Shown here: positions 1-9,666 of the stretch, one piece after another | Layout of the letters: each line of letters begins with the position of its first letter | Numbering within the stretch: position 1 is the first letter of the stretch | Assembly (NCBI GenBank): GCA_937916415.1 | Contig: CALGGH010000149.1 | Location: 1-23,103 of the forward strand | Reading direction: 5' to 3' | DNA: 23,103 nt | DNA from: an uncultured Lachnospiraceae bacterium | GTDB taxonomy: Bacteria > Bacillota > Clostridia > Lachnospirales > Lachnospiraceae | Program-made: the position numbers and the translations under genes | Notes under the pieces: generated by a model | The model's input: the letters and a program-made list of their open reading frames with translations, nothing else | What the model was told of the DNA's origin: nothing | Databases searched by the model: none

Positions 1-191
1 AGATGCATCCGTCCGATTGATGAGCATGATAAATAACGATCAGCTCGATTTTCGTTACCGGTTTTACGTGTCTGACGCTCATAAAAATGGACTTCCGCCC
101 CAATGATGAGTGAGATTGCTCATGATGATATGTTTGCGGTGTGATTTTGACCTTTTTTAAGTGCTGATAGTGTCTTTAAGTTTAGATGTCA

Positions 192-197
192 TATAAT
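192..197 (+). promoter_or_regulatory. Candidate -10 box for the surface adhesin gene
   Basis: A perfect TATAAT lies at 192-197, in an AT-rich stretch upstream of the giant adhesin gene. No convincing -35 hexamer sits 16-18 bp upstream; a TTGACC at 147-152 is too far away. If this box is used, the mRNA has a leader of roughly 80-115 nt. The rest of 1-282 holds no ORF I can support. It contains only a weak inverted repeat near 103-119 with no T run. Confidence 0.35.
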
Positions 198-319
198 TTG
201 AACGTAACCATGCAATCCTGATCATATGATAATGACGGAGGAAGGATATCAAAAAGGAGATTAAAGTAAGAGTGAAAAAAGGATGAAGAAAGCCGCTTAA
301 GGCCATTATAGCCGTTTTC

Positions 320-3300
320 ATGGTCTCGCTGATGCTGTTTCAGACCACGATAACGAGCTACGCGGCATCCGGAGAGGCAGGTTCAGAACCCGTTGAAAAC
401 ATCGAAGGTGATGAAAATGGCTCCGGCGACAATGATGGAAATGCCACGAATCCCGGTTCGCAGGACGAATATGGCTATTACGACGGAATCGATAATGCCG
501 ATGGTTCCGGTAATGCCGAAACCGACATGTCGCCCGATGGACAGTCGGGGACGTCAGGTGACGGCAATGCTGAAGAACTGATGAACGGAGACGAGACCGG
601 CGGAAATGATGAAGGCGCCTCCCGGCCGGGCGGCGAGATACCTGACAGCCTAATGGAAAATGAGGATGCCGAATCTGAAGCAGACAATCCGGAACCGAGC
701 AATCAGACGCCGGCCGGATATGACCTAAGCGGGGTTACGCAGGGCGATGCCAAGGCAGTCAGGACAGCCCTTGCGGCGGGCCGGGACATATGTCTGAGCG
801 AGGATGCAGTTTTTGGAAGCAATGAAACCATAATCGTGGGCGGTTTGGGAGACGTATATCTTTATCTTAACGGACATTCGATAAAGGTCACTCAGGCGCA
901 GCAGGTCTTCGAAATCAACAAGGGTATTACCCTTCACGTCATCGGCGGAAGCCTTAAGGGCGCGAATGACAATCCCGGATATCTTTTTAACTGTAAGTCC
1001 GGCGGCAGCCTGTACCTTGAAAACGTATTTTTTGACGGCTTTAAGAATGAGGTGGTATATGGCGATAAAGCTGTCATATCCGCAACACGCTGTGCGTTTA
1101 CCAACAATTATGGATCACAGTATGGAAGCGCCATTCATGCCAGGAACGGTTCGTACGTTAAGATCGAGGATTGCTTATTTGAGGGTAATGAGGCCGTTGA
1201 CGACGGTGGCGCCATCAATTTCAATGGATGTACCTTTGAAACCATGGGAACCAACAGATTTGTCAATAATGCTTCCGGTGACCTGGGAGGAGCCATCAGC
1301 TTATATGGCATGCTTGCCGCAGACGTAAGCGGATGCGTGTTCGAGTCAAATACTTCCAAGAAAGACGGAGGAGCCATCTTCTTTGATGCCGGCAGCAAGC
1401 CTGCATCCGTCACGGACTGCACGTTCATTGGCAACAGATCCTATGATAACGGCGGTGCAGTCGGCGTTAAGGGATATCCATTTACCGTAGACGGATGCGT
1501 TTTTGAAGGAAACGTTGCCACTAACAGGGGCGGAGGCATCAGGATCAATGGAGCGCCATGTACGATAAAGGGTTCGACTTTTACCGGCAATGAATCGCTG
1601 ATGAATTCATGGGGCGACGGCGGCGGTGGCGTAGAGTTTGGCGGCAGTTACGACCTGACCATTGAAAGTGATTGCGTATTTGACCATAACTACGCGGGAA
1701 CCAGCGGCGGTGCCGTGGCTTTCGTGGGCAATAACAACAGCAGGATCACGATTAACGGAATCTATACAAATAACCTTGCCGAGAATCACGAAGGCGGAGC
1801 CATACTGGTCAGCTCCAATGGCCCGGGCATAAATGGACAGGGCGTGATTCAGAATGCCCGTTTTGAAGGGAACAGGACCGGATATGACAGGGAAGGAAAC
1901 ATTAAGTCAGGCTACGGAGGAGGAATCCTTTGCAACGGATACATCGTGGTCGGGGATCCTGACCATGCGCCCACGCTCTCCGTGGGCAAGTCGCTGGAGC
2001 TGGTTGCAACCAAGGCATTGCTGAATGGGAACGGAACTGAGGCAAGGCAGACTGCCGGGGATTATCAGTTCACCTTATCCACTGATTATGATGCGAGCAA
2101 CGTTATCCTGACCGGCGTAAATGATGCAAACGGCAACATAGACTTTGGCGGCAAGCTTTCGTTTAACCAGACGAATTTCCCGGAGGGTGAGGATTATTAC
2201 ACCTATACGTATTATCTTCGGGAGTCAGACTTAAAAGAAGACCTGGCCGTCAGCAAGGACGAATCCGTATACCGGATCGACATACCCGTCCGTAAGGACA
2301 TCGAGAATCAGACCATCGGCGGCACCGTCTTTACCACCGAAAAGTACAGGATAGACTGGTCAAACGCAAGCGTAAGCCTGGTTGCCATGGAGGATGGTAA
2401 GGAAAAAACCCTTGAGGGAGTAAGCGCCAGCTATCAGTCCTCAGACGAGAGCCATGCCGACGTATTGAACCTTGCTTCCGGATCTGCTACCTTTACCAAT
2501 CGCGTCAAGGAATACGTGGAGATAAGGGGGCAGAAGACCTGGGATGATGATAATGACCGTGACCGCATGAGGCCGGGCTCTGTCACCGTTAACCTGCTTG
2601 CCAACGGACGGAGGGTGGACAGCCGGGAGGTGAAGCCGGACAAAGATGGCAACTGGACCTGGGATTTCGGCATCAGGCCGGCATATCAGGACGGACAGAA
2701 GATCACGTATACCGTATCCGAAGAGCGGGTAGACGGATATGAAGCGCAAGTCAGCGGTTATGACGTCACAAACACGCACAAGCCGGCAACCACTGATATC
2801 ATCGTTACCAAGCATTGGGATGACGAAGGCAACCGCTGGGGCATGAGGCCCGGTTCACTGACGTTCGTAGTGGTTGAGACGGATGCCGAAGGCAAAAATA
2901 TAGTGGTGGGTAGTAAGACTGTTTCTGCGCAGGATCAGTCCGATAATAATGGCAATACGTGGACATGCGAGTTTACCGGCCTGCCTGTCTATGAAGACGG
3001 AGAGCAGATCAGCTATCGCGTGCTCGAGGCTTCGGAGGATGCGGAGGCCATTAAGCACTATGAGGGTGGATCCGCAACGGACGGCGTTCCCGTGGACGGC
3101 AGGGCAGAGTTTACGAACAGCCTTAAGCAGGAATACGTAACGATAAAAGGTCATAAGACCTGGGATGATCAGGGTAACAAATATAAGTCCAGGCCGGAGT
3201 CGATCACTATAAACGTATATGCCGTGGGCATGTTCGACGAGGGCGGGGATGAACTGGTGAAGTCGGTCCCCGTATCCGGAAATCCCAATAGCGATGACGG

Positions 3301-6300
3301 ATGGAACTGGACGATATCCGACCTGCCTAAATTCAGGAATAAGCAGGCAGTGACCTACAGGGTTGAAGAGACCGGAGAGGGCCTGGCCTCCTATAAGGGC
3401 GGCGGGGGCGTGACGTTAGAGGCTGATTCGGCCGGAGAAAACGGCATCCTTACGGCTGATTTCACCAACAGGCATACGCCGGAGACGGTTGACATAACTA
3501 TTAACAAGATCTGGGATGACGACGATAACCGTGACGGAAAGAGAGGCCCGGTCAGCTTTAACCTCATCCGGACCGTCACAAAGGACGGAAAAGAGGAAAG
3601 CGACGTATATGAGACGGTCACGCTGGACGACGATGCTGACGGCACTACCGGCACTGCCGTCATTGGCAACACGTGGTCATATACCTGGGAGGGCCTGTCC
3701 AAAGAGTACGAAAACCTCGACGCATCCTACAGAGTGGAAGAGATATCAGGTCCGGACGGATACGAGTCCGGTGAACCTTCCTCGAAAGCAGACGGAAACG
3801 TCTGGGAAATTACTAACAGCTATTCTCCTGAGACCATCGACATTTCCGGAACCAAATACTGGGATGATGAAGACGACCGCGAAGCCGTTAGACCTGAGAC
3901 CGTCGTATTCGGGCTGTATTATCCTGATGGAAGCGAAGTGAATGATGCTAATGGCGACCATCTGACGTACGTTGCGAAAAAAACTGACTGGAGCTGGTCA
4001 TTTGAGGATCTGCCCAAGAATCAACTTAATGCCGAAGGCCAGTCTGAACCCATAAAGTACGTTGTCAGGGAAATGAACGTACCTGACGATTATGAGCTTA
4101 TCGGAGTTTATGAGGGAACGTACAGAGACAGTGCGCTGACGGACAAAAAGCTGGGCGATGATTCCGCGACCGTAAGCGGCGAGTCAAAGTCCGGCATAGT
4201 CTTCGTCAACCATCATGACGTGGAAACTGTTGAAATATCCGGAACCAAGACCTGGAATGACGATCACGATAATGACAGGGTACGCCCTAAGGGCATCGTG
4301 ATCAAGGTATTTGACAAGGACGATCCTGAAGTACCCATAAAGCGTGCTGATGGCAAGGCTCTCGTTGCCACGGTGACTGCCGGAACGGGGGATACCTGGA
4401 ACTGGACCTTTGGTTCCCTTCCAAAATATAAAAACGCTGACGGTAAAAAAGAGATAGAATACGTCACCAGGGAAACGGCCGTCATCATAACGGATGCCGA
4501 TGGCAGTGAACGGGAGATACCCATAAACAAAGAGGGAAAATTCGTATATGATACGTCTTCCGTAAAGAACGTAACGTATGTCCTGACTGAGTCGGAGGAC
4601 GAGGACAATGCCTTCACCAACTCATACGAAAAGAAAACGGTGGAGGTTACGGTCACCAAGAAGTGGGAGGACGGCGGCAACCGTGACCGCGTAAGGCCTG
4701 TCGGCATCAAGCTCGCCCTGTATGCCGATTACGGAGACGTTCAGGCTCAATTTGTTCAATACGACGAGGTACGCCTGGGCGAATCCGCGGGAGAGACTCC
4801 AAATCCCGTCATTTCTGCCGATGGCAACGCATGGACGTACAGGTTTACGGGACTTGACAAATATAAGGACGGCAAGGTGATCACCTATTCCGTCAAGGAA
4901 GCCGGAGTGTTCTATCGTAATGCTGACGGAGAGGAAAAGTATGCACCCGTAGATGATGCTTCGAACTATACGATTACCTGTGACATTGATGAAACTGCCA
5001 GGATCGTGTATACGTCTTCCACTGATGAGGATGGCAACTTAGTCAATGCGTATGCTCCAAAGACCGTGACGGTGTCGGGCTCTAAGACCTGGGATGATGA
5101 CAACAACAGGGACGGCGTAAGGCCCAGTTCCATCGAAATCAGCCTGTATGCAGACGGCGTGCTTCAGGAGTCCAAGAACGTTGAGGCTGACGAGGACGGA
5201 AGGTGGGAATGGATATGGACAGATCTCTATGCAAACGATGAGGCAGGAAATCCGATCGTTTATTCCATCGCCGAGACCAGGGTACATTATGGAAATGACG
5301 TGACCATAGAGGTTGAGGAAGGCAAGTTTGATTACGTCAAATCCGAAGAGACGTTTGAGTATACGTCAGTCGTTGAAGATTATGACGTGACAAATTCATA
5401 TGAGCCACAGACCACGTCACTGACCGTTAACAAGGCCTGGGAGGATGATGGCAACAGGGACGGAAAGCGCCCTGAGACGGTTACCGTGGTTCTTACCGCC
5501 AATGGAATGCCCGTTAAGTATGACGTGGAGAAGCGTGAGGTTGTCTGGAATGAGGGCAGCGAGGCTCAGGGATCTGCTCCTGATGCGGCAGCCGAAACGC
5601 CGGGAATCGCATCAGACGCAGACGTGGACGCATCTGACGGGATCACCCTGAATGAAGGCAATGATTGGTCGTACGAGTTTACGAACCTGCCCAAGTATTC
5701 GGGCGGTGAAGAGATCGCTTACGGAGTAAAGGAGTATGGGATTCCCGAAGGATACGTTTCGAAGCAGAAACCGTCGGTCAATAAGGATGGCATCAGGACC
5801 ATAACCGTCACCAATGCATATACGCCCGAAGAAATATCTGTCAGCGGAAATAAAATATGGGCTGATGCATTGGAAAATGCTGATGGAACCAAGATAGAAA
5901 ATGCGGACCTGCTGAGGCCCGGCAGCGTGAAGATTACCCTCTATGCAGACGGCAGTCCGGCTGAAGGCGAGGAACCCCAGATCATCAGCGCAAAGGATAA
6001 CTGGCATTATCAGTTCGAAGGCCTCAAAAAAATGGCCGAAGGCAAGGTCATAAACTACACCGTTAAAGAGGAAGAGGTTCCCGGATACGACGTCACGTAC
6101 GGAGAAAAGAAAACTGACGGCAATAACGTGACCATCAACGTAACCAACACGCACGTGCCCGAGAGGGTAGAGGTGAAGGTAACCAAGAAGTGGGAAGATG
6201 GTGGCGACCGTGACGGATTCAGAAGCAGGATCGGCATTATCAGCTTCCAGCTGTACAGACGCGTTGACGGCGGACAGGGCAGCCTGGACGTGGAAATGGT

Positions 6301-9300
6301 TCCCGACGCAGTCAAGGAACTTACGCCGGGAGCTGCCGATACGCAGACCATCACCTTTACCGGACTGGACAAGTACAAGTTTGACAGAAACGGCAACGAG
6401 AAGGAATACGTATATACGGTCAGGGAATCCGACATACCGGCGGAATATGACTATGACACGTCATATGGTCAGACCAATGATGGAGGCCTCCTGGTCACCA
6501 ACACGCATGAGCCCGTGTCCGTAGACTTTACCATTACCAAGAAATGGGATGATGGCAGCAATAAGGACGGCTCGAGGCCCGATGCCATCAGTCTGGAGGT
6601 ATATGACGCGGACGACCTGGACAAGCCGGATGACGGAGAGACTGCCGATCCGGTAATGACCACGGATTCAGATCCTGATAAGGTGACGGTATCCAAGGAT
6701 GGCGACAACTGGACATATGCCTTCGAGGGACTTAAACAATACAAGGATGGCGGACGTGAGATAACTTACGTCGTGAGGGAAGCCACGGTTAAGAGCATAA
6801 ACGGATCCGACCGTGAGTATGCAACCAAATACCAATACGATGAAAAGGGCAATACCACCATCATCACGAACTCCTACGAGACCGACGAGACCGAGGTAAG
6901 CGTGCTCAAGACCTGGGATGATGATAATGACCGCGACGGCATACGTCCTGACGCGATCACGATCAATCTGAAAAACGGGATCGAAATAGTGCGCACCGTA
7001 ACGCTTGGCATCGGCGATGACGCTCCTGAAGGGACGATCAGGCCCGACGTAGATCCCGTGACCGGCCATTGGAGTTACGTCTTTACCGGGCTCGACAAAT
7101 ATTCCGCAGGCCGTGAGATCAAGTACTCCGTAGAGGAAGTGCAGGATCCCGACTCGGGTTATGAGGGCAAATACGTGGGCACGGTTCCCGATACCGGAGC
7201 CCTGGTCATAACCAATACCCACGTTCCGGAATACGTGAGCCTCGAAATAGACAAGCACTGGATAGGCAGTTCACGGAATATGCCTGACGAGGTGAAGGTT
7301 CAGATAATCGGGCGCCTCGACAACGGCGAGGAAGTGACCGGGCCGATCGAAGAGACCATTGCCGGACCTGAATGGAAACTGGTCATTGACGGAACTGCCG
7401 ATGCGGGTCAGAAGCTTCCGAAATACCATAACGGCGAGATCATACGTTATTACGTAACTGAGATCGTTTCCGACGATGCCGCATACGTGCAGACGGACGA
7501 GATGGGCAGCAGGCTTGAGGGCAAGGCGGCAGAGGTTTTGGCCGTCATGGATGATCAGACAGGCGTGCTCAGGGCAGACGTTCATAACATGCCCCTTACC
7601 AGGCTTGTGGTTAACAAGACCTGGGCCAATGATCCGGCCGGACGTCACGGCGGAGTGAATGCAGTGGACGTAACGCTGCTTAAGAATGGCGCTGATTACC
7701 TTTCTCATGAGATCAGGGTCGGTGAAGACGGTAAGTGGACCTACGCGTTCGAGGACCTGCCGGCATATGAGGTTCGCAAGGATGAATCCGGCAGCATCAT
7801 CGCAGAGGAGATCGTTTATGCCGTCAGGGAAGATACGAAGCTGACTGACTATAATAATGGCAAGGCCCCGCAGATAGTGAATAACGGCGACGGATCAGTC
7901 ACGATCATCAACACGCTTGACAGGCTTGACCTGCGGATTGAGAAAAAGTGGCTGGCTGACAATGAGGCCGCCAGACCTGAGTCAATTACCGTGAAGGTAT
8001 TGTCCAGCGTCGACGTCAGACAGAATGCCACCTCGGTATTTGAACGATTCAAAAAGGTATTTGGCATCGATTCCGATCAATGGTATCTGTATGATGCCGT
8101 CGAACTGAAGGCCAATCCGAATGATCCTGTGAAAGCATGGAAGGCTACGGTTGAGAACCTGCCCAGATACTGGAGCGTCGGAGGCGTGGCCATGCCGGTG
8201 AGTTACGCGCTGGAGGAAGTCGGCGTTCCGGAGGGATATACTTCACTGACCAACGTTGACGATTACGGCAATGCAGTGGTCATCAATACCGGAGAAACCT
8301 CCGTGGCAGGCATCAAGATATGGGACGATTCCCATAACGCTTACGGATACAGGCCTGCGGCTGACGCATTTGCGGAGCGCATACAGCTCCTTAGGAATGG
8401 AGAGGTTTACCTGACCGGAGCAGACAAGGATCATTTCAGGTGGTTGGACGCTTCGTCGGATTCATGGTCATTTGAGTTCCATGACCTGCCGACGGGATAT
8501 GATTATGCCCTGAGCGAAAAGGCCGGCATCGTCGGATACAAGGATCCCGTCGTGGACGGACTTAAGATCACGAACCCGTTTGATTATACGGAACTGACGG
8601 TAAGGAAGGTATGGGACGACAATAACAACCTGTATGCAAGCAGGCCCGACAACGTATCGTTTACCCTGCTTGCGGATGGCAGCGTCGTCAATGTGGATGG
8701 CATTCAGTCACGGGTCACCCTCGGCAATCGTGACGGTGAGTCCTACACATGGAAGAACCTGCCCAAGGTTGGCAAGGACGGTAAAGAAATCATCTACGGC
8801 GTCAGGGAGACAACGGTACCCACGGGATATACCTCATCCGTTGCAGGCAGCGGCACGTCATTTACGGTGACCAATTCCTATCGCCCGGGAGCCACCTCGC
8901 TGACGGTCAGAAAGGCCTGGGATGACCTGGATGACGCTGCAGGATTAAGGCCCGGATCCATCCAGGTGGCACTGGTCAGAAATGGCGAAAACGTTGATAC
9001 GGTGACCCTGAACAGTTCTAACGCATGGACGCATGAGTGGAATGACCTTCCTCTCGTCCTGTCTGACGGGAAGGGCACCGGGGCGACGTACGGAGTACGC
9101 GAGCTGACGGTCATAAGCGGATACAGCGTAACGGTTTCCGGCAGCGGAGAAAACTACGTGATCACAAATTACTACAGGGCTCCGCAGAATCCCGGCAATC
9201 CCGATACGCCCGGAAACACTCCCGGGAATCCGACTCCTTCCGGAGGAGACACGCCGGGAACCACGCCGGATCAGGATCCTGATAACAGGCTGCCTGAACC

Positions 9301-9517
9301 CGAGCCGTACAACATCCCTGATGAACCAACGCCTTTGGCGGGAGCTTCGCAGGTGCTGGGCAGCAGACGGGCGGCCGGAGGATCCGTACTGGGTGCAAGA
9401 CGTTCGCCACAGACGGGTGACAACTCAAGCGCCGGCGCATATGCCGCAGCCATGTCCATGGCAGGAGCGATGATGGGCGCATGGTTTGCCTTGAGAAAAC
9501 GCAGAAATCACAAATAA
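320..9517 (+). CDS. Giant LPXTG-like surface adhesin: beta-helix, FctA-like domain, 19 Cna-B repeats
   Basis: This 3065-codon ORF encodes a predicted exported, wall-anchored adhesin or stalk protein. Order of parts: hydrophobic signal segment ending near TSYA-A; acidic Gly/Asn/Asp/Glu-rich linker (about residues 20-135); right-handed parallel beta-helix with recurring GGAI and FxxN motifs (about 175-545); FctA/Spy0128-like pilin domain (about 552-730); 19 Cna-B domains (about 735-2950); Pro/Gly-rich stalk (about 2953-3020); SPQTG at 3029-3033; hydrophobic segment; and tail RKRRNHK. All 19 Cna-B units have K-x-W in the first strand. Most show a Glu in a YxVxE-like strand and end in (I/V)TN(S/T)(Y/H), the Lys-Glu-Asn set expected for intramolecular isopeptide bonds. 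The first ATG in the open frame is 320, but it lacks a good ribosome binding site and cuts off the basic end of the signal peptide. The likely original start is ATG 283, out of frame by one base (see findings). The ligand is unknown. Confidence 0.9.
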   Translation: MVSLMLFQTTITSYAASGEAGSEPVENIEGDENGSGDNDGNATNPGSQDEYGYYDGIDNADGSGNAETDMSPDGQSGTSGDGNAEELMNGDETGGNDEGASRPGGEIPDSLMENEDAESEADNPEPSNQTPAGYDLSGVTQGDAKAVRTALAAGRDICLSEDAVFGSNETIIVGGLGDVYLYLNGHSIKVTQAQQVFEINKGITLHVIGGSLKGANDNPGYLFNCKSGGSLYLENVFFDGFKNEVVYGDKAVISATRCAFTNNYGSQYGSAIHARNGSYVKIEDCLFEGNEAVDDGGAINFNGCTFETMGTNRFVNNASGDLGGAISLYGMLAADVSGCVFESNTSKKDGGAIFFDAGSKPASVTDCTFIGNRSYDNGGAVGVKGYPFTVDGCVFEGNVATNRGGGIRINGAPCTIKGSTFTGNESLMNSWGDGGGGVEFGGSYDLTIESDCVFDHNYAGTSGGAVAFVGNNNSRITINGIYTNNLAENHEGGAILVSSNGPGINGQGVIQNARFEGNRTGYDREGNIKSGYGGGILCNGYIVVGDPDHAPTLSVGKSLELVATKALLNGNGTEARQTAGDYQFTLSTDYDASNVILTGVNDANGNIDFGGKLSFNQTNFPEGEDYYTYTYYLRESDLKEDLAVSKDESVYRIDIPVRKDIENQTIGGTVFTTEKYRIDWSNASVSLVAMEDGKEKTLEGVSASYQSSDESHADVLNLASGSATFTNRVKEYVEIRGQKTWDDDNDRDRMRPGSVTVNLLANGRRVDSREVKPDKDGNWTWDFGIRPAYQDGQKITYTVSEERVDGYEAQVSGYDVTNTHKPATTDIIVTKHWDDEGNRWGMRPGSLTFVVVETDAEGKNIVVGSKTVSAQDQSDNNGNTWTCEFTGLPVYEDGEQISYRVLEASEDAEAIKHYEGGSATDGVPVDGRAEFTNSLKQEYVTIKGHKTWDDQGNKYKSRPESITINVYAVGMFDEGGDELVKSVPVSGNPNSDDGWNWTISDLPKFRNKQAVTYRVEETGEGLASYKGGGGVTLEADSAGENGILTADFTNRHTPETVDITINKIWDDDDNRDGKRGPVSFNLIRTVTKDGKEESDVYETVTLDDDADGTTGTAVIGNTWSYTWEGLSKEYENLDASYRVEEISGPDGYESGEPSSKADGNVWEITNSYSPETIDISGTKYWDDEDDREAVRPETVVFGLYYPDGSEVNDANGDHLTYVAKKTDWSWSFEDLPKNQLNAEGQSEPIKYVVREMNVPDDYELIGVYEGTYRDSALTDKKLGDDSATVSGESKSGIVFVNHHDVETVEISGTKTWNDDHDNDRVRPKGIVIKVFDKDDPEVPIKRADGKALVATVTAGTGDTWNWTFGSLPKYKNADGKKEIEYVTRETAVIITDADGSEREIPINKEGKFVYDTSSVKNVTYVLTESEDEDNAFTNSYEKKTVEVTVTKKWEDGGNRDRVRPVGIKLALYADYGDVQAQFVQYDEVRLGESAGETPNPVISADGNAWTYRFTGLDKYKDGKVITYSVKEAGVFYRNADGEEKYAPVDDASNYTITCDIDETARIVYTSSTDEDGNLVNAYAPKTVTVSGSKTWDDDNNRDGVRPSSIEISLYADGVLQESKNVEADEDGRWEWIWTDLYANDEAGNPIVYSIAETRVHYGNDVTIEVEEGKFDYVKSEETFEYTSVVEDYDVTNSYEPQTTSLTVNKAWEDDGNRDGKRPETVTVVLTANGMPVKYDVEKREVVWNEGSEAQGSAPDAAAETPGIASDADVDASDGITLNEGNDWSYEFTNLPKYSGGEEIAYGVKEYGIPEGYVSKQKPSVNKDGIRTITVTNAYTPEEISVSGNKIWADALENADGTKIENADLLRPGSVKITLYADGSPAEGEEPQIISAKDNWHYQFEGLKKMAEGKVINYTVKEEEVPGYDVTYGEKKTDGNNVTINVTNTHVPERVEVKVTKKWEDGGDRDGFRSRIGIISFQLYRRVDGGQGSLDVEMVPDAVKELTPGAADTQTITFTGLDKYKFDRNGNEKEYVYTVRESDIPAEYDYDTSYGQTNDGGLLVTNTHEPVSVDFTITKKWDDGSNKDGSRPDAISLEVYDADDLDKPDDGETADPVMTTDSDPDKVTVSKDGDNWTYAFEGLKQYKDGGREITYVVREATVKSINGSDREYATKYQYDEKGNTTIITNSYETDETEVSVLKTWDDDNDRDGIRPDAITINLKNGIEIVRTVTLGIGDDAPEGTIRPDVDPVTGHWSYVFTGLDKYSAGREIKYSVEEVQDPDSGYEGKYVGTVPDTGALVITNTHVPEYVSLEIDKHWIGSSRNMPDEVKVQIIGRLDNGEEVTGPIEETIAGPEWKLVIDGTADAGQKLPKYHNGEIIRYYVTEIVSDDAAYVQTDEMGSRLEGKAAEVLAVMDDQTGVLRADVHNMPLTRLVVNKTWANDPAGRHGGVNAVDVTLLKNGADYLSHEIRVGEDGKWTYAFEDLPAYEVRKDESGSIIAEEIVYAVREDTKLTDYNNGKAPQIVNNGDGSVTIINTLDRLDLRIEKKWLADNEAARPESITVKVLSSVDVRQNATSVFERFKKVFGIDSDQWYLYDAVELKANPNDPVKAWKATVENLPRYWSVGGVAMPVSYALEEVGVPEGYTSLTNVDDYGNAVVINTGETSVAGIKIWDDSHNAYGYRPAADAFAERIQLLRNGEVYLTGADKDHFRWLDASSDSWSFEFHDLPTGYDYALSEKAGIVGYKDPVVDGLKITNPFDYTELTVRKVWDDNNNLYASRPDNVSFTLLADGSVVNVDGIQSRVTLGNRDGESYTWKNLPKVGKDGKEIIYGVRETTVPTGYTSSVAGSGTSFTVTNSYRPGATSLTVRKAWDDLDDAAGLRPGSIQVALVRNGENVDTVTLNSSNAWTHEWNDLPLVLSDGKGTGATYGVRELTVISGYSVTVSGSGENYVITNYYRAPQNPGNPDTPGNTPGNPTPSGGDTPGTTPDQDPDNRLPEPEPYNIPDEPTPLAGASQVLGSRRAAGGSVLGARRSPQTGDNSSAGAYAAAMSMAGAMMGAWFALRKRRNHK
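840..1955 (+). other. Beta-helix (Pmp-like) domain of the adhesin
   Basis: The translated region has about 12 imperfect coils of roughly 25-30 residues. They use patterns such as CxFxxN followed by DGGAI, LGGAI, NGGAV, RGGGI or YGGGI. This resembles the polymorphic-outer-membrane-protein and pectate-lyase-like right-handed beta-helix families. It is the only large non-Cna-B module and sits at the outer (N-terminal) end of the wall-anchored chain, so it is the likely ligand-binding head. No catalytic polysaccharide lyase residues were identified. Binding or glycan recognition is inference. Confidence 0.7.
1975..2510 (+). other. FctA/Spy0128-like pilin isopeptide domain
   Basis: The sequence between the beta-helix and the first Cna-B unit has the pattern of the streptococcal pilin isopeptide linkage family: YQFTL, then NGNIDFGGKLSF, then YTYTYYLRE, then a closing ATFTNR strand. 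The order (F-x-L; G-x-I-x-F; Y-Y-x-x-E; F-x-N) and the ~180-residue length fit. It joins the head to the Cna-B stalk. The assignment rests on motif pattern only. Confidence 0.6.
2525..9175 (+). repeat. Array of 19 Cna-B domain repeats (about 350 bp each)
   Basis: Nineteen units each begin with a K-x-W motif followed in most by DDxxNRDGxRP. The first Trp is at residue 741 and the last at 2867. Unit length varies (92 residues between the first two), averaging about 117 residues. Units are diverged in protein but keep short near-identical DNA blocks. For example, a 26-bp stretch beginning AAGACCTGGGATGATGA is identical at 2534-2559 and 6908-6933, and its first 17 bases recur near 5086. Units 10 and 14-17 are the most diverged at the Trp-Asp-Asp motif, but all keep the Lys. 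Confidence 0.85.
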
Positions 9518-9578
9518 GCCGCCGATGAAACGCTGATTGGTCAGCTTTCCCATAAGACTTGTCATATAAACGGTTATG

Positions 9579-9614
9579 ATGCCGCAGGCTTTTGCCAAGG
9601 GCTGCGGCATTTTC
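9579..9614 (+). terminator. Rho-independent terminator after the adhesin gene
   Basis: ATGCCGCAG (9579-9587) pairs with CTGCGGCAT (9602-9610) in a 9-bp stem with a 14-nt loop, followed by TTTT and TCT. It lies about 60 nt past the adhesin stop. The tract is short, so efficiency may be moderate. Confidence 0.65.
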
Positions 9615-9666
9615 TGGCGCTGAAAGGGAAGTAACGTCACGAGGACGCACGTTTCACTACGTCGAC

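Noticed and set aside
284..286. TGA reassigned to an amino acid, which would let the adhesin start at GTG 272
   Set aside because: TGA ends several intact genes in this window (Na/Pi cotransporter, DUF4342, PilZ, DUF975), so it functions as a stop.
5612..7258. Long minus-strand open frames opposite the adhesin gene (up to 196 codons)
   Set aside because: They are shadows of a GC-biased repetitive coding strand, with no ribosome sites and no recognisable domains.
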